A stretch of 47,780 nt of DNA from Mongoliimonas terrestris (GTDB taxonomy: Bacteria; Pseudomonadota; Alphaproteobacteria; Rhizobiales; Pleomorphomonadaceae). Made by a program: the position numbers and the translations under genes. Below, in pieces: positions 16,695 through 23,918 of the stretch; position 1 is the first letter of the stretch, and each line of letters opens with the position of its first letter. The notes beneath the pieces were generated by a model that was not told the DNA's origin, did no database searches, and saw only the letters and a list, made by a program, of their open reading frames with translations. Location: contig NZ_MSIG01000021.1 in assembly GCF_001927285.1 (NCBI RefSeq), forward strand, positions 1 to 47,780, read 5' to 3'.

Positions 16695-16800
16695 GTTCTA
16701 GTTCCGCGTGTCGACCCCTTACGACTTTGACCGAATAGACCTCCCGACCGATCAAAGAAGAGGCAGCGATTTCCGCGCCAACGGGGTTTTTCCTCCCAAG
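16661..16800 (-). ncRNA. Candidate structured small RNA (minus strand)
   Basis: No convincing protein frame is seen here, but the minus strand can form ordered hairpins. The first is GGCGCG-GAAAT-CGC(T)GCC (about 16763-16780). The second is a 9-bp stem CTTTGATCG / CGGTCAAAG (16757-16749 with 16733-16725) presenting a 15-nt loop that contains GGGAGG. The third is a strong terminator hairpin (16671-16694). A second GGGAGG lies upstream near 16791-16796. The 5' end is inferred (about 16795-16800) and no -10 element is obvious. The purine-rich loop would suit binding to a CCUCC-type sequence or to a CsrA-like protein, but that is speculation. Confidence 0.35.
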
Positions 16801-16828
16801 ACTCAGACCGCGATTTGATGGGAACACT

Positions 16829-16842
16829 TTGACTATAGTCAA
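16829..16842. promoter_or_regulatory. Perfect palindrome TTGACTATAGTCAA, FNR/FixK-like box
   Basis: A 14-bp perfect palindrome fits TTGA-N6-TCAA, the anaerobox pattern recognised by FNR/FixK-type activators, here with C/G at the inner fifth position. It lies in a gene-free, AT-richer region between two outward-facing terminators. For plus-strand transcription, the TTACAT at about 16866-16871 would place a start near 16877, about 41.5 bp from the box centre, the class II activator spacing. A MarR-type repressor site is the main alternative. It is not next to an annotated start codon. Confidence 0.45.
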
Positions 16843-16871
16843 CAGACGGTCTCGTTTGTTGAGACGTTACA

Positions 16872-17270
16872 TCCGCTGTCCGGTGTCTCCTTGTTTTTAT
16901 GAGGGCACCATACACCCCGTTCTTTTAGTTGTCATCTCCCTGGGCACTGTCCGCTCAAAAAATTTGCCGCGCCTTTGGTCGTATTGCGCACGATCCGTTT
17001 CGCCGATCGATCTTTATGCGGAATGCATATCCATGCGCCGTGGTTCTGCCGGACGGAGCAAAGGGCGGTTGGACTGGAAACTCTCGAACGGTTGACGGTT
17101 CGACAACGGTCACCCGGCGCGCGACGTCGGACGGCCCCGACCTTCGCGCGCCAGATATGACTCCGGCCCCGGTCCCGCATCCTCTCCAAACCGGAGCAGG
17201 CCGCGGCGGCGGCGCAACCGGTCTCCAGCCGGCCCTAAGGAACGCCGCCCGAATGGATCGGGCGGCTTTT
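16872..17270 (+). ncRNA. Possible plus-strand transcript of unknown nature
   Basis: This plus-strand stretch runs from downstream of the TTGACTATAGTCAA box to a clear intrinsic terminator at 17244-17270, yet contains no frame with a ribosome site that stops before the terminator, except a 9-codon ATG frame at about 16899. A hairpin GTCTC-GTTTGTT-GAGAC lies just upstream (16849-16865). The existence of a plus-oriented terminator with no upstream plus-strand gene nearer than rlmE (ends 16514) is the only firm evidence for a transcript; it could instead terminate read-through from rlmE. Confidence 0.2.
17244..17270 (+). terminator. Plus-strand Rho-independent terminator
   Basis: GCCGCCCGA-ATGGA-TCGGGCGGC (17244-17266) is a perfect 9-bp stem with a 5-nt loop, followed by TTTTCTC. 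On the minus strand the stem is preceded by AAAA but followed by GTTCC, so it is primarily a plus-strand terminator. The stem could still trim cytochrome b561 mRNA, whose stop codon is 22 bp away on the other strand. Confidence 0.8.
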
Positions 17271-17291
17271 CTCACCTGCGGCGGCCGGGCC

Positions 17292-17900
17292 TCAGCGCAT
17301 TGCCTTGATGCGCGTACCCGAGGAGCCATCCGCGACGGTGGGTGCCAGCATGGGCGCCATGTTCGCCAGCGTCGAATCGCGAAGGAGGAAGTGGTGCGCC
17401 AGCGCGGCGACGGCGTGGCCTCCGATCAGGACGTACAACGTGTCGCCGAAGAACGAATGCAGGTGTTCGATGATCTCGCCGCCCTCCGGGTCAGCCCCGA
17501 TGAACGCGGGAACGGAAAGGCCGAACCCCAGGTTCACCTTGTCTCCGAGCATTTGAACGGACAGCAGGCCAAGGACGGGCGTGATCAGGAGCGCCGCGTA
17601 GAGCAGGGCCGCCATCACGTGTGCCGCCATCATCATCACGGTCGCGGGCATCGGTGTGATCGTCGGGCGTCCGCCGCTGCCCAGACGGTGGGTCAGCCGC
17701 GCCAGGGTGGTCAGCAGGATCAGCAGTCCGAGCACATAGTGCAGTTCCTTGGTCATGGTGCGGATTTCCGTGCCCCTCTCGAACAGAACGCGTCCTTCGA
17801 TCGAGGCAAAAGCTGCCACCAGCAGGAAGAGCGTCGCCCAATGAAACACGATGGAAAGTCTATCGTAGCCAGAGCGCGTGGGTGACCTAAGGTTGGACAT
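17292..17900 (-). CDS. Cytochrome b561 family membrane protein
   Basis: The 202-aa inner-membrane di-heme b561 (CybB-type) is expected to shuttle electrons, in E. coli from ubiquinol to oxygen species. The start at 17900 (MSNLRSPTRSGYDRLS) is supported by GGAG about 7 bp upstream. Four membrane helices are visible, with heme-ligand histidines: IVFHWATLFLLVAAFASI, KELHYVLGLLILLTTLARL, MMAAHVMAALLYAALLITP, and LYVLIGGHAVAALAHHFLL. Length and helix order are typical. A TTGA-N6-TCAA box lies beyond its 3' end rather than at its promoter, so regulation by it is not indicated. Confidence 0.88.
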   Translation of the reverse strand: MSNLRSPTRSGYDRLSIVFHWATLFLLVAAFASIEGRVLFERGTEIRTMTKELHYVLGLLILLTTLARLTHRLGSGGRPTITPMPATVMMMAAHVMAALLYAALLITPVLGLLSVQMLGDKVNLGFGLSVPAFIGADPEGGEIIEHLHSFFGDTLYVLIGGHAVAALAHHFLLRDSTLANMAPMLAPTVADGSSGTRIKAMR

Positions 17901-18035
17901 GCATGACTCCAGGTTCAGGCAGAAGGGCGATGGATCGATCCGGATAAACCGATGGCGGATCGGCCAGGCGAGGGCCCGTCGGGTCATCGCTCGCCGCAGT
18001 CATGAACCTTGGTGGTGGCGTTGGCATCCAATGAA

Positions 18036-18056
18036 GGTCGGGCCCTTTTTCCGACC
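18036..18056. other. Inverted repeat downstream of response-regulator gene
   Basis: GGTCGG-GCCCTTTTT-CCGACC is a 6-bp stem with a 9-nt loop in the 233-bp gap between the response-regulator stop (minus strand, 18134) and the start of cytochrome b561. There is no T-tract after the stem in either direction, so it is a weak terminator candidate at best. Confidence 0.3.
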
Positions 18057-18133
18057 AAGGTCGGGTCCACGGGCCGCCGCCGTCCTGGTCGACCGGGCGT
18101 TCTGCGAGGATCCGACCGCACCAGCCCGCCGGC

Positions 18134-18781
18134 TCAGACGCCTCGCTCGCGCGCGATGAGGGCCGCTTCGACGCGGTTGCGCACCTGCAATTTCTGCAGA
18201 ATGTTCGTCATGTAGAACTTCACGGTCGCTTCTCGCAGGCCGAGGTCGTCGCCCACCTCGCGATTCGACGCCCCGCGCGCCACGAGCCTCAGGATCTGCA
18301 GTTCCCGTGCCGTCAGGTCGGACACCGGATCCGGCGTGCCGGCTGTCTTGACCTTCCCCGCCCCGATGGTCGTCAAGACGCGTCCGGCGAACTCGGGCGA
18401 GATGTAGCTGCCGCCCGACCGCACCATCCTGACGATCTCCGCCAACGCATCGGCCGTCACGCCCTTCAGCACATAGCCGCAGGCACCCGCCTGCAGGGCG
18501 CGCATCAGGTCGTCGTCCTGTTCGGATGCGGTCAACATGACGATCCGCACCGCCGGATAGTCGGTTGCGATCCGGGCGACGGCCGTCAGCCCGTCGCCGG
18601 GCATCGAAATGTCGATCAGCGCGACGTGGGGAAGATGGTCGCCGGCTGCGGAGACAGCCGAGTCCGCGTCGCCGCATTCCGCCACCACCTCGACGCCGCC
18701 TGCCTCCACGAGGGAATTGGCCACGGCGCCTCGAAAGAGCGGATGGTCATCTGCCACAAGGACGCGGATCGGGTCGTTCAT
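18134..18781 (-). CDS. NarL/FixJ-type response regulator
   Basis: The 215-aa regulator has an N-terminal receiver domain with the acidic pair DDHPLFRG (residues 11-12), the phosphoacceptor Asp57 (ALIDISMPG), Thr84 (VMLTASEQ) and Lys106 (YVLKG), all intact. A C-terminal LuxR-type helix-turn-helix follows: LTARELQILRLVARGASNRE, then ATVKFYMTNILQKLQVRNR. It overlaps the kinase stop by 4 bp (ATGA), so the pair is translationally coupled. Targets are unknown; the neighbouring cytochrome b561 on the same strand is a candidate by position only. Confidence 0.94.
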   Translation of the reverse strand: MNDPIRVLVADDHPLFRGAVANSLVEAGGVEVVAECGDADSAVSAAGDHLPHVALIDISMPGDGLTAVARIATDYPAVRIVMLTASEQDDDLMRALQAGACGYVLKGVTADALAEIVRMVRSGGSYISPEFAGRVLTTIGAGKVKTAGTPDPVSDLTARELQILRLVARGASNREVGDDLGLREATVKFYMTNILQKLQVRNRVEAALIARERGV

Positions 18782-20259
18782 GCGGTCTCCGAAGGTCCGT
18801 TGAGATGCAGCCGCATGATCAACCGGGTGCCACGGCCGGGCGCGGTATCCAGGTGGAAGGTTCCGCCGACGCTCTGCACGCGCTGGCGCAGCGCTTCCAG
18901 GCCGATCCGCTCCGACCCGTCGATGAGATGGGGATCGAAGCCGGGGCCGCTGTCGCTGACGGTCACGTCCAGGGTGCCGTCGCTCAACGACCATTCCACG
19001 CGCTGGCCCGCCCCTCCGGCATGCCGCCAGGCGTTCGAAAGGCCTTCCTGCACGAAGCGATAGAGGCAGATCAGCTGCGGCAGACCGGGGCGGGCGTCGC
19101 CGGGGCTGCGATCCAGCGTGACGTGTGTGCCGGTCCTGTCCGCATGCGCCTCGGCGACCCTGCGGATCGCCTCGGCAACGCTCTTGCCTTCAAGATCAGG
19201 CAGGATCAGGCCGCGGGAAAGATGCCGGATGTTGGCAAGGGCCTCCTCCAGCGCCGACAGGATCTGGCCGGACTCCTCCGGACCGCCCCGGTCGCGCCAG
19301 GCGCTGATCCGCAGATTGGCGAAGGCGAGCGCCTGCGCCGGGCCGTCGTGCAGTTCCGAGCCCAATCGCCGCAGGAATTGTTCGTTCAGCGAGGCGTTGC
19401 GCTCGGAAGCTTGCTGGATCCTGGCGCGCAAGGTCTCGTTCACCTTGGACACGTGAGAGATTTCCTGCACCCGCTGCACGAGCTGTTGCTTCTGGCCTTC
19501 GATCGTTCGATGGGCCGCCCGAACGATGCCCCAGAGCGCTGCGAAGGTGACGGCGGTGGAAAGCGCGACGACCGACCAGGACGTGAACCACGCGCGGGTC
19601 AGGTCGTTCTTCAATTCAGCCGCGTCTTGATAGAACTCCGCGACCGCGATGATCTCGCCGGTCCTGATGGAATGAATCGGATTGTAGACTTCGAGCAAGG
19701 GTATCCCGAGCGCCTGTTCAGCCAACGATTCCGTGCCGTCGAGATTGTCGAAGTTCGCGACGAGATCGCCCGCCCAGGCGTCTTGGAGTTCCCAGTTCAC
19801 TTCAAACTGACGGCCGATCAGCCGCGGATCAGACGCATAGGCGATCGAGCCGTCCTCGCGCCAGATCTTGATGGAGATGATGCCATCGTTGATGCCCGGC
19901 TGATCCAGAATGCCATCAAGCCGCGCGCGGGCTGCCGGCGAAAGCGCCTCGCTGTGCTGAAGCTCCTGCGAGAGGGGCGCGATGAAGCTTTCCATGTAGA
20001 TGGCGGCCGAGATGGCCGAGTTGCGAACCACGGCGCTTTCGATCCGGCTGCCGACGAAGGCCCCGATCACCAGCATCCCGACCAGACTGACCAAGCCACC
20101 CACGATCGCGAAGTGACGATCCAGGGGAACGTCGTTCAAGCCGGACCGCACGCGGCGATACCACGCGACCCCGCCGGTCCGCTGCTTTCCGGCCTCGATC
20201 GTTTGATCCGATGTCACCGACACAGGTGCCCCCCCCAAGTCACATGTGGCATCTTGCAT
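18778..20259 (-). CDS. Membrane sensor histidine kinase (HisKA_3, NarX/DegS type)
   Basis: The 493-aa sensor has a membrane helix at about residues 51-70 (AIVGGLVSLVGMLVIGAFVG), a periplasmic sensor of about 150 residues, and a second helix at about 226-246. A coiled coil follows in place of a clear HAMP domain, then the H-box LRRLGSELHDGPAQALAF with phospho-His304. The ATPase has an N-box (VQEGLSNAWRHAGG) and G-box (DSGPGFD). The stimulus is unknown. An ATG at 20259 lacks a good ribosome site; GTG at 20223, 5 bp after a run of eight G, is a serious alternative that leaves the G-run untranslated. It is divergent from proS. Confidence 0.92.
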   Translation of the reverse strand: MQDATCDLGGAPVSVTSDQTIEAGKQRTGGVAWYRRVRSGLNDVPLDRHFAIVGGLVSLVGMLVIGAFVGSRIESAVVRNSAISAAIYMESFIAPLSQELQHSEALSPAARARLDGILDQPGINDGIISIKIWREDGSIAYASDPRLIGRQFEVNWELQDAWAGDLVANFDNLDGTESLAEQALGIPLLEVYNPIHSIRTGEIIAVAEFYQDAAELKNDLTRAWFTSWSVVALSTAVTFAALWGIVRAAHRTIEGQKQQLVQRVQEISHVSKVNETLRARIQQASERNASLNEQFLRRLGSELHDGPAQALAFANLRISAWRDRGGPEESGQILSALEEALANIRHLSRGLILPDLEGKSVAEAIRRVAEAHADRTGTHVTLDRSPGDARPGLPQLICLYRFVQEGLSNAWRHAGGAGQRVEWSLSDGTLDVTVSDSGPGFDPHLIDGSERIGLEALRQRVQSVGGTFHLDTAPGRGTRLIMRLHLNGPSETA

Positions 20260-20273
20260 GTCATGAATGACAT
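20258..20273. promoter_or_regulatory. 7-bp inverted repeat at the kinase 5' end
   Basis: ATGTCAT-GA-ATGACAT is a perfect inverted repeat overlapping the upstream start codon candidate of the sensor kinase (20259) in the divergent region with proS. Its position fits an operator for autoregulation by the NarL-type partner, whose family binds short inverted or direct heptamers, but the sequence is not a known consensus. Confidence 0.35.
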
Positions 20274-20441
20274 TCCAAGCGCCGCGTGACCTTGTGCCTG
20301 GCCCGGTCGACCGCGCTCTCCGCCGCGGGGGATCGCGCTTGCTTGCCGATCACGTCGGTCCGCGGCGGCGGGCTTGAGTTTTGCCGGTCGATGCGCTTTG
20401 ACTGTCGCGGCTCATCAAAGACCCGCCGACACGAGGATTCC

Positions 20442-21764
20442 ATGCGTCTCAGCCGCTACTTCCTGCCGATCCTGAAAGAGACGCCGAAGGAAGCGGAGAT
20501 CGTCTCTCACCGCCTCATGCTGCGCGCCGGCATGGTCCGCCAGCAGTCGGCGGGCATCTATGCGTGGCTGCCGCTGGGCTTCAAGGTGCTGCAGAAGGTG
20601 GAGCAGATCGTGCGCGAGGAGCAGGACCGCTCTGGCGCGGTCGAACTCCTGATGCCGACGATCCAGGCGGCGGACCTCTGGCGCGAGAGCGGGCGCTACG
20701 ACGCCTATGGCAAGGAGATGCTGCGCATCACTGACCGGCACGAGCGCGAGATGCTGTTCGGTCCCACCAACGAGGAGATGATCACCGACATCTTCCGCTC
20801 GTCGGTGCGCTCCTACCGCGACCTGCCGCTCAACCTCTACCACATTCAGTGGAAGTTCCGGGACGAGGTGCGCCCGCGCTTCGGCATCATGCGCGGCCGC
20901 GAGTTCCTGATGAAGGACGCCTATTCGTTCGACCTGGATCAGGCCGGCGCGCGCATCGCCTACAACAAGATGTTCGTCGCCTACCTGCGCACCTTCGAGC
21001 GCCTGGGCCTCAAGGCGATCCCGATGCGGGCCGACACCGGCCCGATCGGCGGCGACCTCAGCCACGAGTTCATCATCTTGGCGGCAACGGGCGAGAGCGC
21101 CGTCTTCTGCGACAAGGCGCTGCTCGACACGCCGGTGCCGGGCGAGGACGTGGACTTCGACGCGGACCTGACGCCGATCGTGGAGAGCTTCACGGACAAG
21201 TACGCGGCCACCGAGGAGATGCACGACGCCGCCGCCTTCGGAGCGCTACCGGAGGAGCGTCAGGTTTCGGCGCGCGGCATCGAGGTCGGTCACATCTTCT
21301 ACTTCGGCACCAAGTATTCCGACGCCATGGGCGCCAAGGTGGCGGGCCCGGACGGGGTGGAGAAGCCGGTGCACATGGGCTCCTACGGGGTCGGCGTGTC
21401 GCGCCTCCTCGGCGCCATCATCGAGGCGAGCCACGACGATGCCGGCATCATCTGGCCGGACTCCGTGGCGCCGTTCGGTGCGGCCATCCTCAACCTGAAG
21501 CCCGGCGATTTGGCTGTCGACACGGCATGCGAAAGCGCCTATGCGACGCTGAACGCGGCGGGCAAGGATCCGCTCCTGGACGACACCGAGCAGCGCCCCG
21601 GCGCCAAGTTCGCCACCGCCGACCTGATCGGCCTGCCTTGGCAGATCGTCATCGGTCCGAAGGGGCTGGCCGACGGGGTGGTTGAGCTGAAGCGGCGGGC
21701 GACCGGCGAGAAGCAGACGGTGTCGCTGGAGTCGGCGCTCGCCCGCGTCACAGAAAAGGCCTGA
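20442..21764 (+). CDS. proS: Prolyl-tRNA synthetase (short alphaproteobacterial form)
   Basis: The 440-aa cytosolic class II synthetase charges tRNA-Pro. The start MRLSRYFLPILKETPKEAE has GAGGA 5 bp upstream. Motif 2 (FRDEVRPRFGIMRGREFLMK, about residues 138-157) and motif 3 (GVGVSRLLGAIIEA) are present, followed by the anticodon-binding domain. The roughly 180-residue editing insertion of the E. coli enzyme is absent, as normal for alphaproteobacterial ProS of this length. It is followed by lolC-lolD, the conserved order in this class. Confidence 0.97.
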   Translation: MRLSRYFLPILKETPKEAEIVSHRLMLRAGMVRQQSAGIYAWLPLGFKVLQKVEQIVREEQDRSGAVELLMPTIQAADLWRESGRYDAYGKEMLRITDRHEREMLFGPTNEEMITDIFRSSVRSYRDLPLNLYHIQWKFRDEVRPRFGIMRGREFLMKDAYSFDLDQAGARIAYNKMFVAYLRTFERLGLKAIPMRADTGPIGGDLSHEFIILAATGESAVFCDKALLDTPVPGEDVDFDADLTPIVESFTDKYAATEEMHDAAAFGALPEERQVSARGIEVGHIFYFGTKYSDAMGAKVAGPDGVEKPVHMGSYGVGVSRLLGAIIEASHDDAGIIWPDSVAPFGAAILNLKPGDLAVDTACESAYATLNAAGKDPLLDDTEQRPGAKFATADLIGLPWQIVIGPKGLADGVVELKRRATGEKQTVSLESALARVTEKA

Positions 21765-21867
21765 TCGGATCGGCCAATCCGGCCAGCGGATCCGGATGGT
21801 CAGTTGCGGCGGATCGGGGCGGGCCGCCGGGGGCGGCCCCGGGGCGAGCGGTGATGAGGAGTTCCGG

Positions 21868-23136
21868 ATGAGCGAGGCGAAAGCGGGGCGACCCTTCGCC
21901 CCCTTCGAGTGGATGCTGGCCGGGCGCTACCTGCGCTCCCGGCGGCGCGAGGCCTTCATCTCGGTGATCGCCGGCTTCTCGTTCACCGGCATCATGCTGG
22001 GCGTCGCCACGCTGATCATCGTCATGGCGGTGATGAACGGCTTCCGCGGCCAGCTTCTGGAAAAGATCCTCGGCATCAACGGCCACATGGTGGTGCAGGC
22101 GATCGATTCGCCGCTGACCGACTTCGATCCCGTGGCCGAGCGCATCGCCGGCGTGCCGGGCGTGATCTTCGCCATGCCCTTCGTGGAAGGGCAGGTGCTG
22201 GCATCCGGCCCGTCGAGCGCCACCGGCGCCCTGGTGCGCGGCGTGCGGGCCGCCGACCTCGGCAAACTTCGACTTGTGGCAGGCACGATCCGGCAGGGCT
22301 CGCTCGACACGTTCGACACCGCCGCCGGCGTCGCCATCGGCCTTCGCATGGCGGAGAACCTCGGCGTCGGTCTCGGCGACCGGGTCACCCTCGTCAGCCC
22401 CAAGGGCAACGTGACGGCGCTCGGCACCACGCCGCGGGTGAAGTCTTATCCGGTGACGGCCATCTTCGAGATCGGCATGTCGGAGTACGACAGCACCTTC
22501 GTGTTCCTGCCGCTCGCGGAAGCGCAGCGCTTCTTCGCGACGCCCGACCTCGTTACCGCCATCGACGTGTTCGTGGAGGATCCGGATCAGGTCGGCGTCA
22601 TGCGAGACCGGGTGGTACTGGCGGCCGAGCGGCCGACCCTCGTCACCGACTGGCGCCAACGCAACGTCACCTTCTTCTCCGCCCTCGAAGTGGAGCGGAA
22701 CGTGATGTTCATGATCCTGACGCTGATCGTGCTCGTCGCCGCCCTCAACATCATCTCCGGCATGACCATGCTGGTGAAGGACAAGGGCCGCGACATCGCC
22801 ATCCTGCGCACCATGGGGGCGAGCCGGGGGTCGATCCTGCGGGTCTTCCTCATCACCGGCGCGGCCATCGGCGTCGCCGGCACCATCGCGGGCTTCATCC
22901 TGGGGCTGATCGTCTGCCTCAACGTGGAGGAGATCCGCCAGTTCGTGTCCTGGCTGACCACCACGGAGCTGTTCTCGCCGGAGCTCTACTATCTCAGCCG
23001 CCTGCCGGCCGACATCCAGGTGGACGAGACCGTCACGGTGGTCGGAATGGCGCTGCTCCTCTCCTTCCTGGCCACGGTCTATCCCGCATGGCGCGCCGCG
23101 CGCCTCGATCCGGTCGACGCCCTGAGGTACGAATGA
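21868..23136 (+). CDS. lolC: Lipoprotein-releasing ABC transporter permease LolC/E
   Basis: The 422-aa permease, probably homodimeric in alphaproteobacteria that have a single copy, works with LolD to extract lipoproteins from the inner membrane and pass them to LolA. The start is supported by GAGGAG 7 bp upstream. Domains: a first helix (AFISVIAGFSFTGIMLGVAT), a large periplasmic MacB-like domain (about residues 50-260), and three C-terminal helices of the FtsX type (VMFMILTLIVLVAALNIISG; ITGAAIGVAGTIAGFILGL; VVGMALLLSFLATVYPAWRA). The family ending YPAWRAARLDPVDALRYE is complete. It overlaps lolD by 4 bp. Confidence 0.95.
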   Translation: MSEAKAGRPFAPFEWMLAGRYLRSRRREAFISVIAGFSFTGIMLGVATLIIVMAVMNGFRGQLLEKILGINGHMVVQAIDSPLTDFDPVAERIAGVPGVIFAMPFVEGQVLASGPSSATGALVRGVRAADLGKLRLVAGTIRQGSLDTFDTAAGVAIGLRMAENLGVGLGDRVTLVSPKGNVTALGTTPRVKSYPVTAIFEIGMSEYDSTFVFLPLAEAQRFFATPDLVTAIDVFVEDPDQVGVMRDRVVLAAERPTLVTDWRQRNVTFFSALEVERNVMFMILTLIVLVAALNIISGMTMLVKDKGRDIAILRTMGASRGSILRVFLITGAAIGVAGTIAGFILGLIVCLNVEEIRQFVSWLTTTELFSPELYYLSRLPADIQVDETVTVVGMALLLSFLATVYPAWRAARLDPVDALRYE

Positions 23137-23855
23137 GCACCGCCACGCCCTCCGGTTCGGTGATCACCGGCATCGAGGACCCGGTGCTGCGCCTCGCCGC
23201 CGTGGACAAGAGCTACCGCGAAGGGGAGGGCACGCTGCCGATCCTGCGCGGCGCCGCCATGGAGCTCTACGCCGGCGAGGTGGTGGCCCTGGTGGCACCG
23301 TCCGGGGCCGGCAAGTCCACGCTCCTCCACATCGCGGGGCTTCTGGAGCGGCCGGATTCTGGTGAGGTGGTGCTCGGCGGTAAGGCGTGCGGCAAGATGG
23401 ACGACAAGGCGCGCACCGCCATGCGGCGGACCGCCATCGGCTTCGTCTACCAGTTCCACCACCTGCTGCCGGAGTTCACCGCGGCTGAGAACCTGGTGGT
23501 GCCCATGATGATCGCCGGCCTCGACCGCAAGGACGCTGGCGAGCGGGCCATGCAGCTTCTCGCCTACATGAAGCTCGATCACCGGGCGACGCACCTGCCG
23601 TCGGAGCTCTCCGGCGGCGAGCGCCAGCGGGTGGCCATCGCCCGCGCGGTGGCCAACGCCCCGAAGGTGCTGCTTGCGGACGAGCCCACCGGCAACCTGG
23701 ACCCCAAGACGTCGCACTATGTGTTCGACGCCCTGCAGGCGCTCGTGCAGGCGACCGGCCTCTCGGCCATCATCGCCACCCACAACCACGACCTCGCCGC
23801 CCGCATGGACCGGCGCATCACCCTGGAGGACGGCCGGGTGGTGGACGTGACCTGA
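23133..23855 (+). CDS. lolD: Lipoprotein-releasing ABC transporter ATPase LolD
   Basis: The 240-aa ATPase drives lipoprotein extraction by LolC. All ABC motifs are visible: Walker A APSGAGKSTLLH, Q-loop VYQFHHLLPEFTAAENL, signature LSGGERQRVAIARA, Walker B VLLADEPTGNLDP and the H-loop ATHNHDLA. The FHHLLPEFTAAENV-like segment is characteristic of LolD. Its ATG overlaps the lolC stop. Genes in this order are usually followed by dnaE in other rhizobia; here a D-amino-acid transaminase follows instead. Confidence 0.96.
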   Translation: MSTATPSGSVITGIEDPVLRLAAVDKSYREGEGTLPILRGAAMELYAGEVVALVAPSGAGKSTLLHIAGLLERPDSGEVVLGGKACGKMDDKARTAMRRTAIGFVYQFHHLLPEFTAAENLVVPMMIAGLDRKDAGERAMQLLAYMKLDHRATHLPSELSGGERQRVAIARAVANAPKVLLADEPTGNLDPKTSHYVFDALQALVQATGLSAIIATHNHDLAARMDRRITLEDGRVVDVT

Positions 23856-23918
23856 CGTCCGCCCACCGGGACGCCAACCCGTTTCCGCCTGTCCCCGCTA
23901 CCCTAGGAGCCCTCGGCG

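Noticed and set aside
16604..16915. Minus-strand frames of 72 and 103 codons across 16604-16915
   Set aside because: They read through the strong terminator hairpin, start at TTG or inside the palindrome, and have no protein-like sequence; a non-coding RNA fits better.
17090..17120. GGTTCGAC near 17097 as a possible tRNA T-arm
   Set aside because: The flanking bases do not form a 5-bp T-stem and no acceptor or anticodon stem can be assembled around it.
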